Below, piece by piece: positions 7,880 to 15,324 of a DNA stretch of 23,416 nucleotides. The stretch is from Candidatus Geocrenenecus sp. JGI 0000106-J15 (GTDB lineage: Archaea > Thermoproteota > Nitrososphaeria_A > Caldarchaeales > Wolframiiraptoraceae). The notes under the pieces were generated by a model that saw only the letters and a list, made by a program, of their open reading frames with translations, was not told the DNA's origin and did not search any database. How positions within the stretch are numbered: position 1 is the first letter of the stretch; each line of letters starts with the position of its first letter. The stretch spans positions 58 to 23,473 of the forward strand of contig ASPF01000001.1 of the NCBI GenBank assembly GCA_000405685.1, in the 5' to 3' direction. The position numbers and the translations under genes were made by a program.

Positions 7880-8878
7880 TTACTGTACTAAGCTTCTCTT
7901 AAAGTATTTTACTGATATAAGTAATAGCATGGAAGATGTTATGATTAATGTTATATAGTATGTAGCAATCCTCCACTTGATGACTGAGCTCCATGAATCA
8001 ATTTCTAAAACTCTCTCCATATATAGGTAGACTCCTGCCTCTGTTAATCCAGCTCCTCCAACTGTTATTGGTAAAACTCCAAAGGTTTCTCCTGAGCGGA
8101 AAGCATATAGTGTATTTAAGAAGTTATTGTATCCATATTCTGCTAGTATTTCGTGGAGTATTATTGCAGGCGTTACAGTCACTATTACGGTGAGTACTAT
8201 TAATAATGTTAGATATAAAATGTATCTTGTAGAGAGGATTGAGCTAATTATTCTTGAATATTCCTTGGCTGTGTCCTTCAACATAGACGCTATGAGATGA
8301 GAAGAGTGGATTTTCCTAGCTATAGGAATTCTTATCTTTACGAAGAACTGAACCTTCTTCTCTTTGGAAAAAGATATGATAGCTACTATCAATGTCATCT
8401 GAAATAATGATATTAGTAGGATAGTTATAGCAAGCACTCTTTCTCCAATTATTAGAGCATATATCCCAGATGCAAAAGAGAGAATGGCGCCTATAACAGT
8501 ATCTAGTATGAGCTCGATGAAAGTTATCGAGAAAGAAACTGCAGGGGATAAACCTTTCTCTATAAGCATAAACGCTCTAGCTGCTTCATCTGCAAGGAAA
8601 GGTAGTGTTGTGAGAGCGAAGAACTCACTTGAACTTCTTATGAGTATTGATTGAGAAAATTTGAAATCTGTATTGCTGAAAAGTTTTAACAGAATGTAAA
8701 ATCTAGTAGCTTGAGATATTAGGCGGGTCAGCGTTATAGTTAGGGAAAGTAGTAGAAGCTGAATGGAGAAGGCGGTTATTTCTTGTAGAGGTATATTAGA
8801 TATGTATATTATGACCAATGAGATGGAGACTGCCGATATTATTCCTAATATTGATTTCTTAAAATAGCTAAGCTTCAT
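7880..8878 (-). CDS. Flippase-like / lysylphosphatidylglycerol-synthase-TM family membrane protein
   Basis: 332 residues with about eight hydrophobic segments. Family marks are SSEFFALTTLPFLADEAARA near 85-105 and the C-terminal VLPITVGGAGLTEAGVYLYM near 272-291, matching the conserved PxxxGGxGxxE motif of the UPF0104/LPG-synthase-TM superfamily. Archaeal members are thought to flip lipid-linked sugars or other lipid intermediates. The start overlaps the methyltransferase stop by 4 bases (8875-8878), so the two are a coupled pair, perhaps acting in surface glycan or lipid modification. The cargo role in the viral element is inference. Confidence 0.8.
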   Translation of the reverse strand: MKLSYFKKSILGIISAVSISLVIIYISNIPLQEITAFSIQLLLLSLTITLTRLISQATRFYILLKLFSNTDFKFSQSILIRSSSEFFALTTLPFLADEAARAFMLIEKGLSPAVSFSITFIELILDTVIGAILSFASGIYALIIGERVLAITILLISLFQMTLIVAIISFSKEKKVQFFVKIRIPIARKIHSSHLIASMLKDTAKEYSRIISSILSTRYILYLTLLIVLTVIVTVTPAIILHEILAEYGYNNFLNTLYAFRSGETFGVLPITVGGAGLTEAGVYLYMERVLEIDSWSSVIKWRIATYYITLIITSSMLLLISVKYFKRSLVQ

Positions 8879-9414
8879 AACCTTTCACATACTATACATA
8901 TAGATTGCTGGACAGCTTGAAGTATCCTTTTAATTATACGTCTAAGAGGCCACGTAATATGGAGATGAAGTGGTATAGTATCAGTTATTTTGAATCCATT
9001 TCTAAGTAGTATCTTCTTAATAGTGTACCATGTAAAATGATGGATATGAGTTGGGTCGGCAAAACTATCATAAAATCCGAATCCAAGTGTATTAGGTGAA
9101 AGAATCAACATTTTACCTCCCTCTTTTAGGATCCTTCTACATTCTTGAAGAACTCTATCGATATTTTCTATATGTTCGAGGACATCGAACGCGAATACCC
9201 CATTAAAACACTTACTCCTTAAAGGAAGATACATTGCTGAAGCGATTATATCAGGCTTGTTTACAATATCTATTCCCACGTAGACTTGAGAGTTGCAAAA
9301 ACTTTTATAATGTTTTGGGCCACATCCGATTTCTAGAACGTTCTCTAAGCCTATAGTGAAGCGAGCTGTGAGATCTGCTTTGTATTCTCGGAAGATATTC
9401 CAATATCTTACAAT
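8875..9414 (-). CDS. Class I SAM-dependent methyltransferase (Methyltransf_11 type), probable ATT start
   Basis: About 179 residues if started at the ATT at 9414-9412. Motif I is VLEIGCGP, followed by YVGIDIVNKPD (motif II acidic), FDVLEHI and LKEGGKMLIL (post-I motifs), a classic small-molecule methyltransferase core. The GTG at 9279 would delete motif I and cannot give an active enzyme. In frame upstream is ATG-GAG-GGA-TAA (9429-9418), a three-codon frame ended by TAA; no ATG, GTG or TTG lies between that TAA and motif I. GGAGGG at 9427-9422 is a strong Shine-Dalgarno site 7 bases before the ATT. Either ATT initiates or TAA breaks a gene that began at 9429. The gene is coupled to the flippase-like gene and might act with it. 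Confidence 0.75.
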   Translation of the reverse strand: MVRYWNIFREYKADLTARFTIGLENVLEIGCGPKHYKSFCNSQVYVGIDIVNKPDIIASAMYLPLRSKCFNGVFAFDVLEHIENIDRVLQECRRILKEGGKMLILSPNTLGFGFYDSFADPTHIHHFTWYTIKKILLRNGFKITDTIPLHLHITWPLRRIIKRILQAVQQSICIVCERL

Positions 9415-9458
9415 TGTTTATCCCTCCATGCAATATTTGATGATAGTTCGTATCAAGG

Positions 9459-9466
9459 ATTTATAC
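9459..9466 (-). promoter_or_regulatory. TATA box of methyltransferase-flippase pair
   Basis: On the minus strand GTATAAAT spans 9466-9459, about 30 bases upstream of the ATG at 9429, so transcription should begin near 9435. This would put the GGAGGG ribosome binding site in the first bases of the message. The gap 9430-9546 otherwise holds no gene. Confidence 0.4.
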
Positions 9467-9546
9467 TTTTAGATAATGATAAAATGTCCTAGCTATCAAT
9501 GCATTTAGAGAAATTACATCTAATCTATAACTTGCATATTTTATGT

Positions 9547-9846
9547 TTATCTGGAATTCTTTCCAAGTAACTCTTCTATTCTCGTTATTTTCCATGCAAG
9601 TATGGCTACTAGAGCTTTTAGATCATATCCATTTCTATGGCGGATAAGTTCTGGAAGTTCTTCAGCTATAAATCCTATTTCTTCTCTCTGATCACCGATT
9701 TTCCTTTTGTACTTCTTAGGTTTCGGTATTATTATCTTTTCTAGTTCTGCCTCATCTATTTTTTGTACATCAATTTTATCACTATTAACCTTTATCGGAG
9801 TAAACTGTAGATACCTTCTAAGATCTCCAATACTACAATAACTCAT
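9547..9846 (-). CDS. Short S74-like intramolecular chaperone (tail-fibre type) domain protein
   Basis: 99 residues. The C-terminal half, REEIGFIAEELPELI then YDLKALVAILAWKITRIEELL, matches the core of the peptidase S74 / endosialidase chaperone domain, which trimerises and then cuts itself from phage tail fibres and spikes. Here it lacks a fibre domain and most of the N-terminal part of the chaperone (the usual SDxRLKxNI lead is not seen), so it is either a remnant of a fibre gene or a free-standing module. It follows the ABC-acetyltransferase gene by 24 bases in the same direction. It is the only hint of a host-recognition protein in the window. Confidence 0.55.
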   Translation of the reverse strand: MSYCSIGDLRRYLQFTPIKVNSDKIDVQKIDEAELEKIIIPKPKKYKRKIGDQREEIGFIAEELPELIRHRNGYDLKALVAILAWKITRIEELLGKNSR

Positions 9847-9870
9847 CGAGACATAATATCATATAGATGT

Positions 9871-11340
9871 CTAATTTCTCTGAGAATCTTGATTAACCGG
9901 GTCTGGGTGGTCTTTGAATAAAGGATTCTTCCAGATATAGTATGTTGTAGGTATAGGTGTTTTCTTTAATGCGTCGGCCATAGCCTCTACGTCGCCCCGG
10001 GTTATCTTCTTAACCAGTTTAACATCTTTCTTAAACTTTGGATTATACATTCTCAAGATAATCTTCTGTAGTTTCTTTAGATCTTGTTTCTTCATAGTCT
10101 TTAAGATTCTTAGATTATATTTTCTAGATTGTATCATATCTAAGTTGAACCCCATCTTCTCTAGGGTCATATAGATATGTTCAAGTATTCTAGAAGGTTC
10201 TACCTTAACTTCTATCATTCCCGCATGTTTAAGGAATGGATTATATCTAGGCATAACTGCAACACATTCAACGTATGGAACATTTAGTAGAGACATGGTC
10301 TTCCTGACTATTCTAACAGCAAGCCCTATCCCTCTATACTTAGGGTGAACGATAATTCTTGCAAGTCTCCTAAAACATCTATTAATATAATCGAGATAAT
10401 CTCTTCTAGATCTTTCATGTATTTCCTTTAGATGTGGTAGTGTGTTAAACCTTGCCTTCAAGTAAATATGTGGATAAACATAAACGACTACTCCAATTGT
10501 TTTATCTCCTATCCTAGCATGATAGATTGTAGACCGCCATCCTTTAAATTCTCCCTTATAATGCCAGAACTCTAAGCTTCTAAGATCTTCTATACTTCCT
10601 TCCTCGATTACAAAGTCTTTAAGTACCGAGCATTCTTTAGGCTCATGCTTAAAGTATTCCACCTTAACCTCTGGACCGAGACCTTTCCTTATTAAGATGT
10701 TTGGGTTCACATCTTCTATTAGGTCTTCATGGGTTGTTGCTACAATTAATGTTACTCCTTTCTTACGGCATATCTTCTGTATAAGATATGCTACTATCTT
10801 AGCTGTCTCACGGTCAAGTGTTGCACAAAACTCATCAAAGATAAGCGTTTTCACATTTCTGCTTAATGCTTTTGCAAGCTTATACCTATACTTCTGACCA
10901 TCACTAAGCTCTCTGAATCTTCTTAGAAAAATGAATGCATCATTCAATCCAGTATAATTAAGTATCTCTAAAGCTTCTTGAAATGTTCTACCTATTCCAT
11001 GAATTACTAATTGGTTTTTCCTTATCCTGATATTATTATCTGTTATGATTGGTTGGAACTCTTTATGCCTACACATTTCATCTACAAGCATGTATAGAAG
11101 TGTTGTCTTCCCTCCCCCGCTCTCCCCCGTAACATAAACTATGTCTCCCGGCTTGATCTCAACCTCGAAGTCCTTGAATATCGAAAAGACTTTTTCTTCA
11201 TCTATTCCTAGACCAAATGCTTTAGCAACCTCCACAGTCCTTCTTGTTACTGGAGCTAGAACTCTAAACTCTTTACTAAGCTTGAAGAATTTCTGAAACC
11301 TATACTTTCCTCTAGGTCTATATCTAACTCTAAGCTTCAT
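9871..11340 (-). CDS. ABC-type ATPase fused to GNAT acetyltransferase (COG2401-like)
   Basis: 489 residues. The ABC domain has Walker A GESGGGKTT (72-80), a degenerate signature LSDGQ (145-149), Walker B TLIFDEF with E170, D-loop ATLD and switch His204 (TTHED). There is no transmembrane segment, so it is a soluble, Rad50/UvrA-style rather than transport ATPase. From about 240 a GNAT domain follows, with the acetyl-CoA loop ARIIVHPKYRGIGLA near 327-341. A basic 70-residue tail ends the protein. COG2401 describes this fusion and assigns no function. The gene lies 58 bases after the major capsid gene and heads towards the S74-like gene, so it is probably cotranscribed with the capsid genes. Its role in the virus is unknown. 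Confidence 0.85.
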   Translation of the reverse strand: MKLRVRYRPRGKYRFQKFFKLSKEFRVLAPVTRRTVEVAKAFGLGIDEEKVFSIFKDFEVEIKPGDIVYVTGESGGGKTTLLYMLVDEMCRHKEFQPIITDNNIRIRKNQLVIHGIGRTFQEALEILNYTGLNDAFIFLRRFRELSDGQKYRYKLAKALSRNVKTLIFDEFCATLDRETAKIVAYLIQKICRKKGVTLIVATTHEDLIEDVNPNILIRKGLGPEVKVEYFKHEPKECSVLKDFVIEEGSIEDLRSLEFWHYKGEFKGWRSTIYHARIGDKTIGVVVYVYPHIYLKARFNTLPHLKEIHERSRRDYLDYINRCFRRLARIIVHPKYRGIGLAVRIVRKTMSLLNVPYVECVAVMPRYNPFLKHAGMIEVKVEPSRILEHIYMTLEKMGFNLDMIQSRKYNLRILKTMKKQDLKKLQKIILRMYNPKFKKDVKLVKKITRGDVEAMADALKKTPIPTTYYIWKNPLFKDHPDPVNQDSQRN

Positions 11341-11398
11341 ATTCGAAAGATGTAAAAGAAAAAATATGGATGTGAGAATTGAATAATCGTTCTAGATG

Positions 11399-12352
11399 TT
11401 ACTGACTTAGCGTATTTTTGATTATGTAGACTGCGTCAGGTCTAAGTATTCTCCATGCAAACCTTTCAGATGCCACGATTATCGTTAATCCTTTCTTTAT
11501 ATCTCGATCTCTTTCAATAACGATCCTTCTCCTATCCCCACCTACAGCCGATAGGCTTGGGTTACATATTATTACATCACTAACTTGGACTGGATCATTT
11601 ATTGAATAATCCCTCCTAGGCATATAGCTTGTCTCAACAATCTTTACACCATATATTGTTGGTAATTCTCCAGACGAGATTAACTGAGATGAAAGTGTAT
11701 CTAAGCCTTTATCTGAGAGGTCTTTTCTAAGATAGGAAGCTGCAAATGGATTTAATAAGCAGACTAAGCTATCAGCATATCCCTGTTCTTCGAAATATGA
11801 TAAAGCATTACTAATATCATCAATCGTTAGAGATCTCTTCTCTAAGTCTACTATATTAGCCCCCTCTGAAGATGTTAATCTTGTTAATCCTGTGAATAGA
11901 TTGTAGGCATCCGATCCTGAACCATCACCTGTTAAAGCATTTCTCTCTTCACATTCTGCAAACTTCTTGCCTAGATGGATAACGCTTCTAGCAATTACAT
12001 CTATCTTTGCTTCCTCGGATGCTACATCCGTTATGGATGTCCAGGCTCGTATCTCTTTAGCTATAAGCTCTACAGGTGTGCCGAACAGTATCTTACTTTC
12101 TTCCACCTCCGACCCTTCAGATGCTGGCGAATATACTTCTACAGTGCCTGATTCTACATACCATTTTACTATATCTGAATCCATGGTTATCCAATGGAAC
12201 AGCTGTCTAACATGCGTCTTCTTCCAAATATATTCAATTATGTCTCTAGCAATTACTTCTGGAACCTCTGGAAACCCTGTATCCCCACTAGTCAACGCTT
12301 TATAAAACTCCAAGTATGCTTCAGAGCTCTTAACAATATCTATCTTAGTCAT
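11399..12352 (-). CDS. HK97-fold major capsid protein
   Basis: 317 residues, within the normal size for the family after protease trimming. The pattern fits an HK97-fold shell protein: N-terminal helix, EIRAWTSITDVASEEAKIDVI (a long central spine helix), LGKKFAECEERNALTGDGS, P-domain/A-domain segments (EEQGYADSLVCLLNPFAASYLR, ELPTIYGVKIVETSYMP) and a C-terminal strand region with IVIERDRDIKKGLTIIVASERFAW, typical of a phage capsid core. It lies 26 bases after the protease gene in the same operon. Unlike phage HK97, no separate long scaffold region is present in this gene; the protease gene seems to carry it. Confidence 0.88.
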   Translation of the reverse strand: MTKIDIVKSSEAYLEFYKALTSGDTGFPEVPEVIARDIIEYIWKKTHVRQLFHWITMDSDIVKWYVESGTVEVYSPASEGSEVEESKILFGTPVELIAKEIRAWTSITDVASEEAKIDVIARSVIHLGKKFAECEERNALTGDGSGSDAYNLFTGLTRLTSSEGANIVDLEKRSLTIDDISNALSYFEEQGYADSLVCLLNPFAASYLRKDLSDKGLDTLSSQLISSGELPTIYGVKIVETSYMPRRDYSINDPVQVSDVIICNPSLSAVGGDRRRIVIERDRDIKKGLTIIVASERFAWRILRPDAVYIIKNTLSQ

Positions 12353-12378
12353 GCATCCTACAACCTCTGGAAAACTAT

Positions 12379-13608
12379 TTAATCTGAGAACTCTCCATAG
12401 ATCTCTCTATAGAGTTTAACTAACATAGATGTCTTCTCTATTCTATGGCTTATACTGTTTTTAGAGACTAATTCATCATTCAACGCTATACCTTTCTCTA
12501 GATTCTCAGAATCTATCTGGATACTCTTAGATAAGACATAATTCTCCAGCTTCTCCAATCTCTCCTTCAACTCTTCAACTACTTTGACATCAATTATTCC
12601 AGGATAACATGTTTCTAGAGATTTCTCAGACCTTTTCCATGGAATAATATAATCTCTCGGTAGAAAGCCTTCTCTAATCATGCGTTCAACAATTTTTTCT
12701 AATGCTTTCTTAACTTCAGGTGGAGGTTGAACACCTCTAGCCCCACTTGCATACTTGATGGCCGTCATAATTCCACTTGTTACTAATACTGGTCTACCAT
12801 CAACTATGTCACCTACAGGCCATGAATAATCACTTCTATTCTTCCCATCACTTTCAACCATAAGGAATAGCTTAGAAGCTTTCTCTCTATCGATTTCTTT
12901 ATCATCATTCTCGGCCCAGTCTAAGATTCTCTTAGCTGCTTCTCCACCATCCCACTCACTTCTCTCAACAATATCTAAGCTATAATCTACTTTCTCAAGC
13001 AGAGTAGATTCAATCATGCTTTCTCCATGACTGGTAGTAGTTATTTCTTTGAGAAAGCCATCTGAGACAATATAGGATTTACCAAGTATCTTTATTATTT
13101 TAGCTGAAGGGTTTACACCTCTAGGTGTAAGGCTTACTTCACGTATCTCTGCATCTTCGATAATGTTGATGTCTCCATCTCGTTTAACCTGCCTCACTAC
13201 ACCGCCTATGCTTAGAGCTTTCAATATTCCTTTCTTAATATAATCCCAGATCTTGCTGAATGTACGATATATTCCAGCTTTAATCTTTAATATATTGTCT
13301 TCCACCCATGCATCAATTATTCTACCAACTGGTCTAGCACCAATATTGCTTTCTCTACCATGTAGTAATAGTATAGGCTTTCCCTTAAGATTATCCACAT
13401 TCTTAACTAAGACACTTGGAAGTATCTTATCACCTTCAAGGTCTACATCAGGTGTTGAGGCTACACCTTCAAAGAATCCAATAAACTCATCTTCTTCGAT
13501 AATTTCTTTGGTTATTAAACGTTCTATGGGTAATATTGTCTGGAAAGTTTTCCCCAGCATGTCTACAACCACATGGAGACTAGTATTATCTTCTTGAGAG
13601 TCTGACAA
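12379..13608 (-). CDS. HK97-type prohead protease with C-terminal scaffold-like extension
   Basis: 409 residues. The protease domain (about 40-180) shows FEGVASTPDVDLEGDKI, the catalytic His in LLLHGRESNIG (H83) with ARPVGRI, the catalytic Ser in KALSIGG (S133) and the acidic residue in REVSLTPRGVNP (E157), the pattern of the S78/U35 family. It cleaves the capsid protein scaffold during maturation. After 190 comes a domain with SDYSWPVGDIVDGRPVLVTS and GVQPPPEVKKALEKIVERMI, the kind of sequence often found fused to phage proteases, and then a coiled-coil stretch (about 339-357) and charged tail, consistent with a scaffold. The start overlaps the upstream membrane gene by 23 bases. Confidence 0.85.
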   Translation of the reverse strand: MSDSQEDNTSLHVVVDMLGKTFQTILPIERLITKEIIEEDEFIGFFEGVASTPDVDLEGDKILPSVLVKNVDNLKGKPILLLHGRESNIGARPVGRIIDAWVEDNILKIKAGIYRTFSKIWDYIKKGILKALSIGGVVRQVKRDGDINIIEDAEIREVSLTPRGVNPSAKIIKILGKSYIVSDGFLKEITTTSHGESMIESTLLEKVDYSLDIVERSEWDGGEAAKRILDWAENDDKEIDREKASKLFLMVESDGKNRSDYSWPVGDIVDGRPVLVTSGIMTAIKYASGARGVQPPPEVKKALEKIVERMIREGFLPRDYIIPWKRSEKSLETCYPGIIDVKVVEELKERLEKLENYVLSKSIQIDSENLEKGIALNDELVSKNSISHRIEKTSMLVKLYREIYGEFSD

Positions 13609-13999
13609 TCTTTATAGTTGTATTTCTTAGTATCGCTGTTATCTTCCTCGTAGTTGTAATAAGGCCTAGCTGGGATATGAGAGATACCGCAGAATCTAAT
13701 GATATATCTAGGAATCCTATTAAGAATCCTATAGCTAACCCATGGATAAGAGTTTTAGAGAACTCTCTCCAATTAAAGTACAGCTTCTCCCCAAGGAGTT
13801 TACTCCAGAGGATTAAGCTAACTATGCTTATAGCTTCTTCAAGTTTTTCTAATCCTCTTCTTTCAGTAAGAATCTTCTCAACAACTATCCTGGGATCTAG
13901 TTCAACAATATCTTTCCCTGAAGCATTCTTAAGATATCCGAGGATAGAGTAAAGAACACCTGCTACAATGCCAACAACCACTTGAATGTAATCCATCAT
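13586..13999 (-). CDS. Membrane protein, first gene of the capsid operon (holin-like possibility)
   Basis: 137 residues. One N-terminal hydrophobic segment (YIQVVVGIVAGVLYSILGYL), an amphipathic middle (DIVELDPRIVVEKILTERRG), a second hydrophobic region (LIHGLAIGFLIGFLDISLDSAV) and a basic tail ending RRKITAI...KIVRLSRR. Two tandem ATG codons at 13999 and 13996 are both possible starts. It overlaps the protease gene by 23 bases. Topology resembles small viral membrane proteins, but no family was recognised and holin activity is only a guess. Confidence 0.55.
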   Translation of the reverse strand: MMDYIQVVVGIVAGVLYSILGYLKNASGKDIVELDPRIVVEKILTERRGLEKLEEAISIVSLILWSKLLGEKLYFNWREFSKTLIHGLAIGFLIGFLDISLDSAVSLISQLGLITTTRKITAILRNTTIKIVRLSRR

Positions 14000-14014
14000 A
14001 GAATAGCCTTAATC

Positions 14015-14024
14015 AATTATTTAA
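14015..14024 (-). promoter_or_regulatory. TATA-like box upstream of the capsid operon
   Basis: On the minus strand the run TTAAATAATT lies roughly 16-25 bases before the ATG at 13999. A start near that ATG would give a leaderless or very short leader message. The placement is typical of archaea; the box is A+T-rich background, so this is tentative. Confidence 0.3.
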
Positions 14025-14195
14025 TCATTTGAGAAACATTGATCATGATTGTTTAAACTAGTTAAATTATTCTTAGAATCTTACAGATTAACTAATGTTT
14101 ATATATCTTAAAAAACTTTTTAGATGGCAATATCAGAAGAACCCTATTTAGAATATTGTTTTAGAAATCGGTTTTAACACCCTTTCTGGAAACGC

Positions 14196-14201
14196 TTATA
14201 T
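14196..14201 (+). promoter_or_regulatory. TATA box of the Thr-rich surface protein gene
   Basis: TTATAT at 14196-14201 lies 43 bases before the ATG at 14244, a suitable position for a start near 14222. The 244-base divergent gap 14000-14243 otherwise holds no gene that I can support. Confidence 0.35.
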
Positions 14202-14243
14202 CCAACATGCAACTTCATAGATACAAATTGTGTGGTGTTATGA

Positions 14244-15266
14244 ATGGGAATTAATTTTAAAGTCCTGTTTTTCTTGATGTTGTTTCTCGGTTTCCTAGCT
14301 ACGGGCATGGCTCAGCAACTAATAACAACTACAACTACTACGGTCGTAACTATGCCTGGAACCACCTATGTTACAACAATTATAGGTGGAGAAAATACAA
14401 TAACAATGATCATACCAAAGTATACAATGATAGTTGTAGAAAAACGTCCAGACAAAGTATGTTCAATGGTTTTGAAACCTATAAAAGCTGAGGGGCCCAT
14501 CACTATCCCTGGCACTACCATTACTATCCCTGGAACAACCATGCAGACTGTATTTACTGAGCCTACAATCAAGTATTCTACAGCTTATGAAGAAGATGGA
14601 ATAACAACTACTACAGAATTTACATACATAGATTTTATTACTACGGTAAATGGACAAACATTCTCTATGCCAGTACCTCTATATGCAGAGATCATAGAAA
14701 GATGCCAGACAATACAAATCATAGAAGAAGTAACGATTATCCTAGCGAGTGTACCTGCTACATTCTACTATGTATACCCAGAGATGACATATTCATTCGA
14801 AGAAATGACTATGCCTTTAGAAGACATGATGGAAGAATTACCAATGAAAACTATAACTACTACGACTATTATGCCTGGAACAACATATACTGAGACAGAA
14901 GTTTTTCCTGGAACAACTATAGCCACTGTGGTCAGTTTACCATCCACCATCTCTACTGTAACTGAGCCTGGAAAGATAGTGACATCTACAATAACATTTG
15001 TGATAACAGTTGTTGAATCAACTCCGAAAACTACGCCTACAACACCTACGGCGACTCCAGCTACTCAAACTACTCCGACCACTGTAACTCCAACATCGAT
15101 AACTACACCGCCAACCACTCCAACAAAGACAGAGACGACTAGACCAGGAATAGAATTTGCAGGAATATCTCTCGATATACTAGTAGCAATAATAGCAGCT
15201 ATAGCAATCGTAATAGTAGTTGTAGTTGTCCTACTGTTTAGGAGAAGCGTAGGCAGAATCAGATAA
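14244..15266 (+). CDS. Secreted Thr/Pro-rich surface protein with C-terminal membrane anchor
   Basis: 340 residues. A signal peptide (MGINFKVLFFLMLFLGFLATGMAQ) precedes a mature part packed with Thr, Val, Ile and Pro, including repeated PGTT units (MPGTTYVTT, IPGTTITIPGTT, MPGTTYTETE, FPGTTIATV). A Thr/Pro stalk (about 253-300, TTPTTP-like) leads to a single membrane helix (near 310-330, DILVAIIAAIAIVIVVVVVLLF) and a basic tail. This is the architecture of archaeal stalked surface proteins that are heavily O-glycosylated. The two overlapping minus-strand frames are shadows of its repetitive codons. It is transcribed away from the viral block; a host gene is likely, although a virus-receptor link cannot be ruled out. 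Confidence 0.7.
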   Translation: MGINFKVLFFLMLFLGFLATGMAQQLITTTTTTVVTMPGTTYVTTIIGGENTITMIIPKYTMIVVEKRPDKVCSMVLKPIKAEGPITIPGTTITIPGTTMQTVFTEPTIKYSTAYEEDGITTTTEFTYIDFITTVNGQTFSMPVPLYAEIIERCQTIQIIEEVTIILASVPATFYYVYPEMTYSFEEMTMPLEDMMEELPMKTITTTTIMPGTTYTETEVFPGTTIATVVSLPSTISTVTEPGKIVTSTITFVITVVESTPKTTPTTPTATPATQTTPTTVTPTSITTPPTTPTKTETTRPGIEFAGISLDILVAIIAAIAIVIVVVVVLLFRRSVGRIR

Positions 15267-15324
15267 GACAGTAGCGGAAAAGATAACAGAAAGGCTTATC
15301 TCTACTTATGATTATATACATGAT

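Noticed and set aside
14366..14950. Several frames opposite or out of phase in the Thr-rich gene
   Set aside because: They arise from the repeated ACA/ACT/ATA codons of the surface protein and show no family features or starts.
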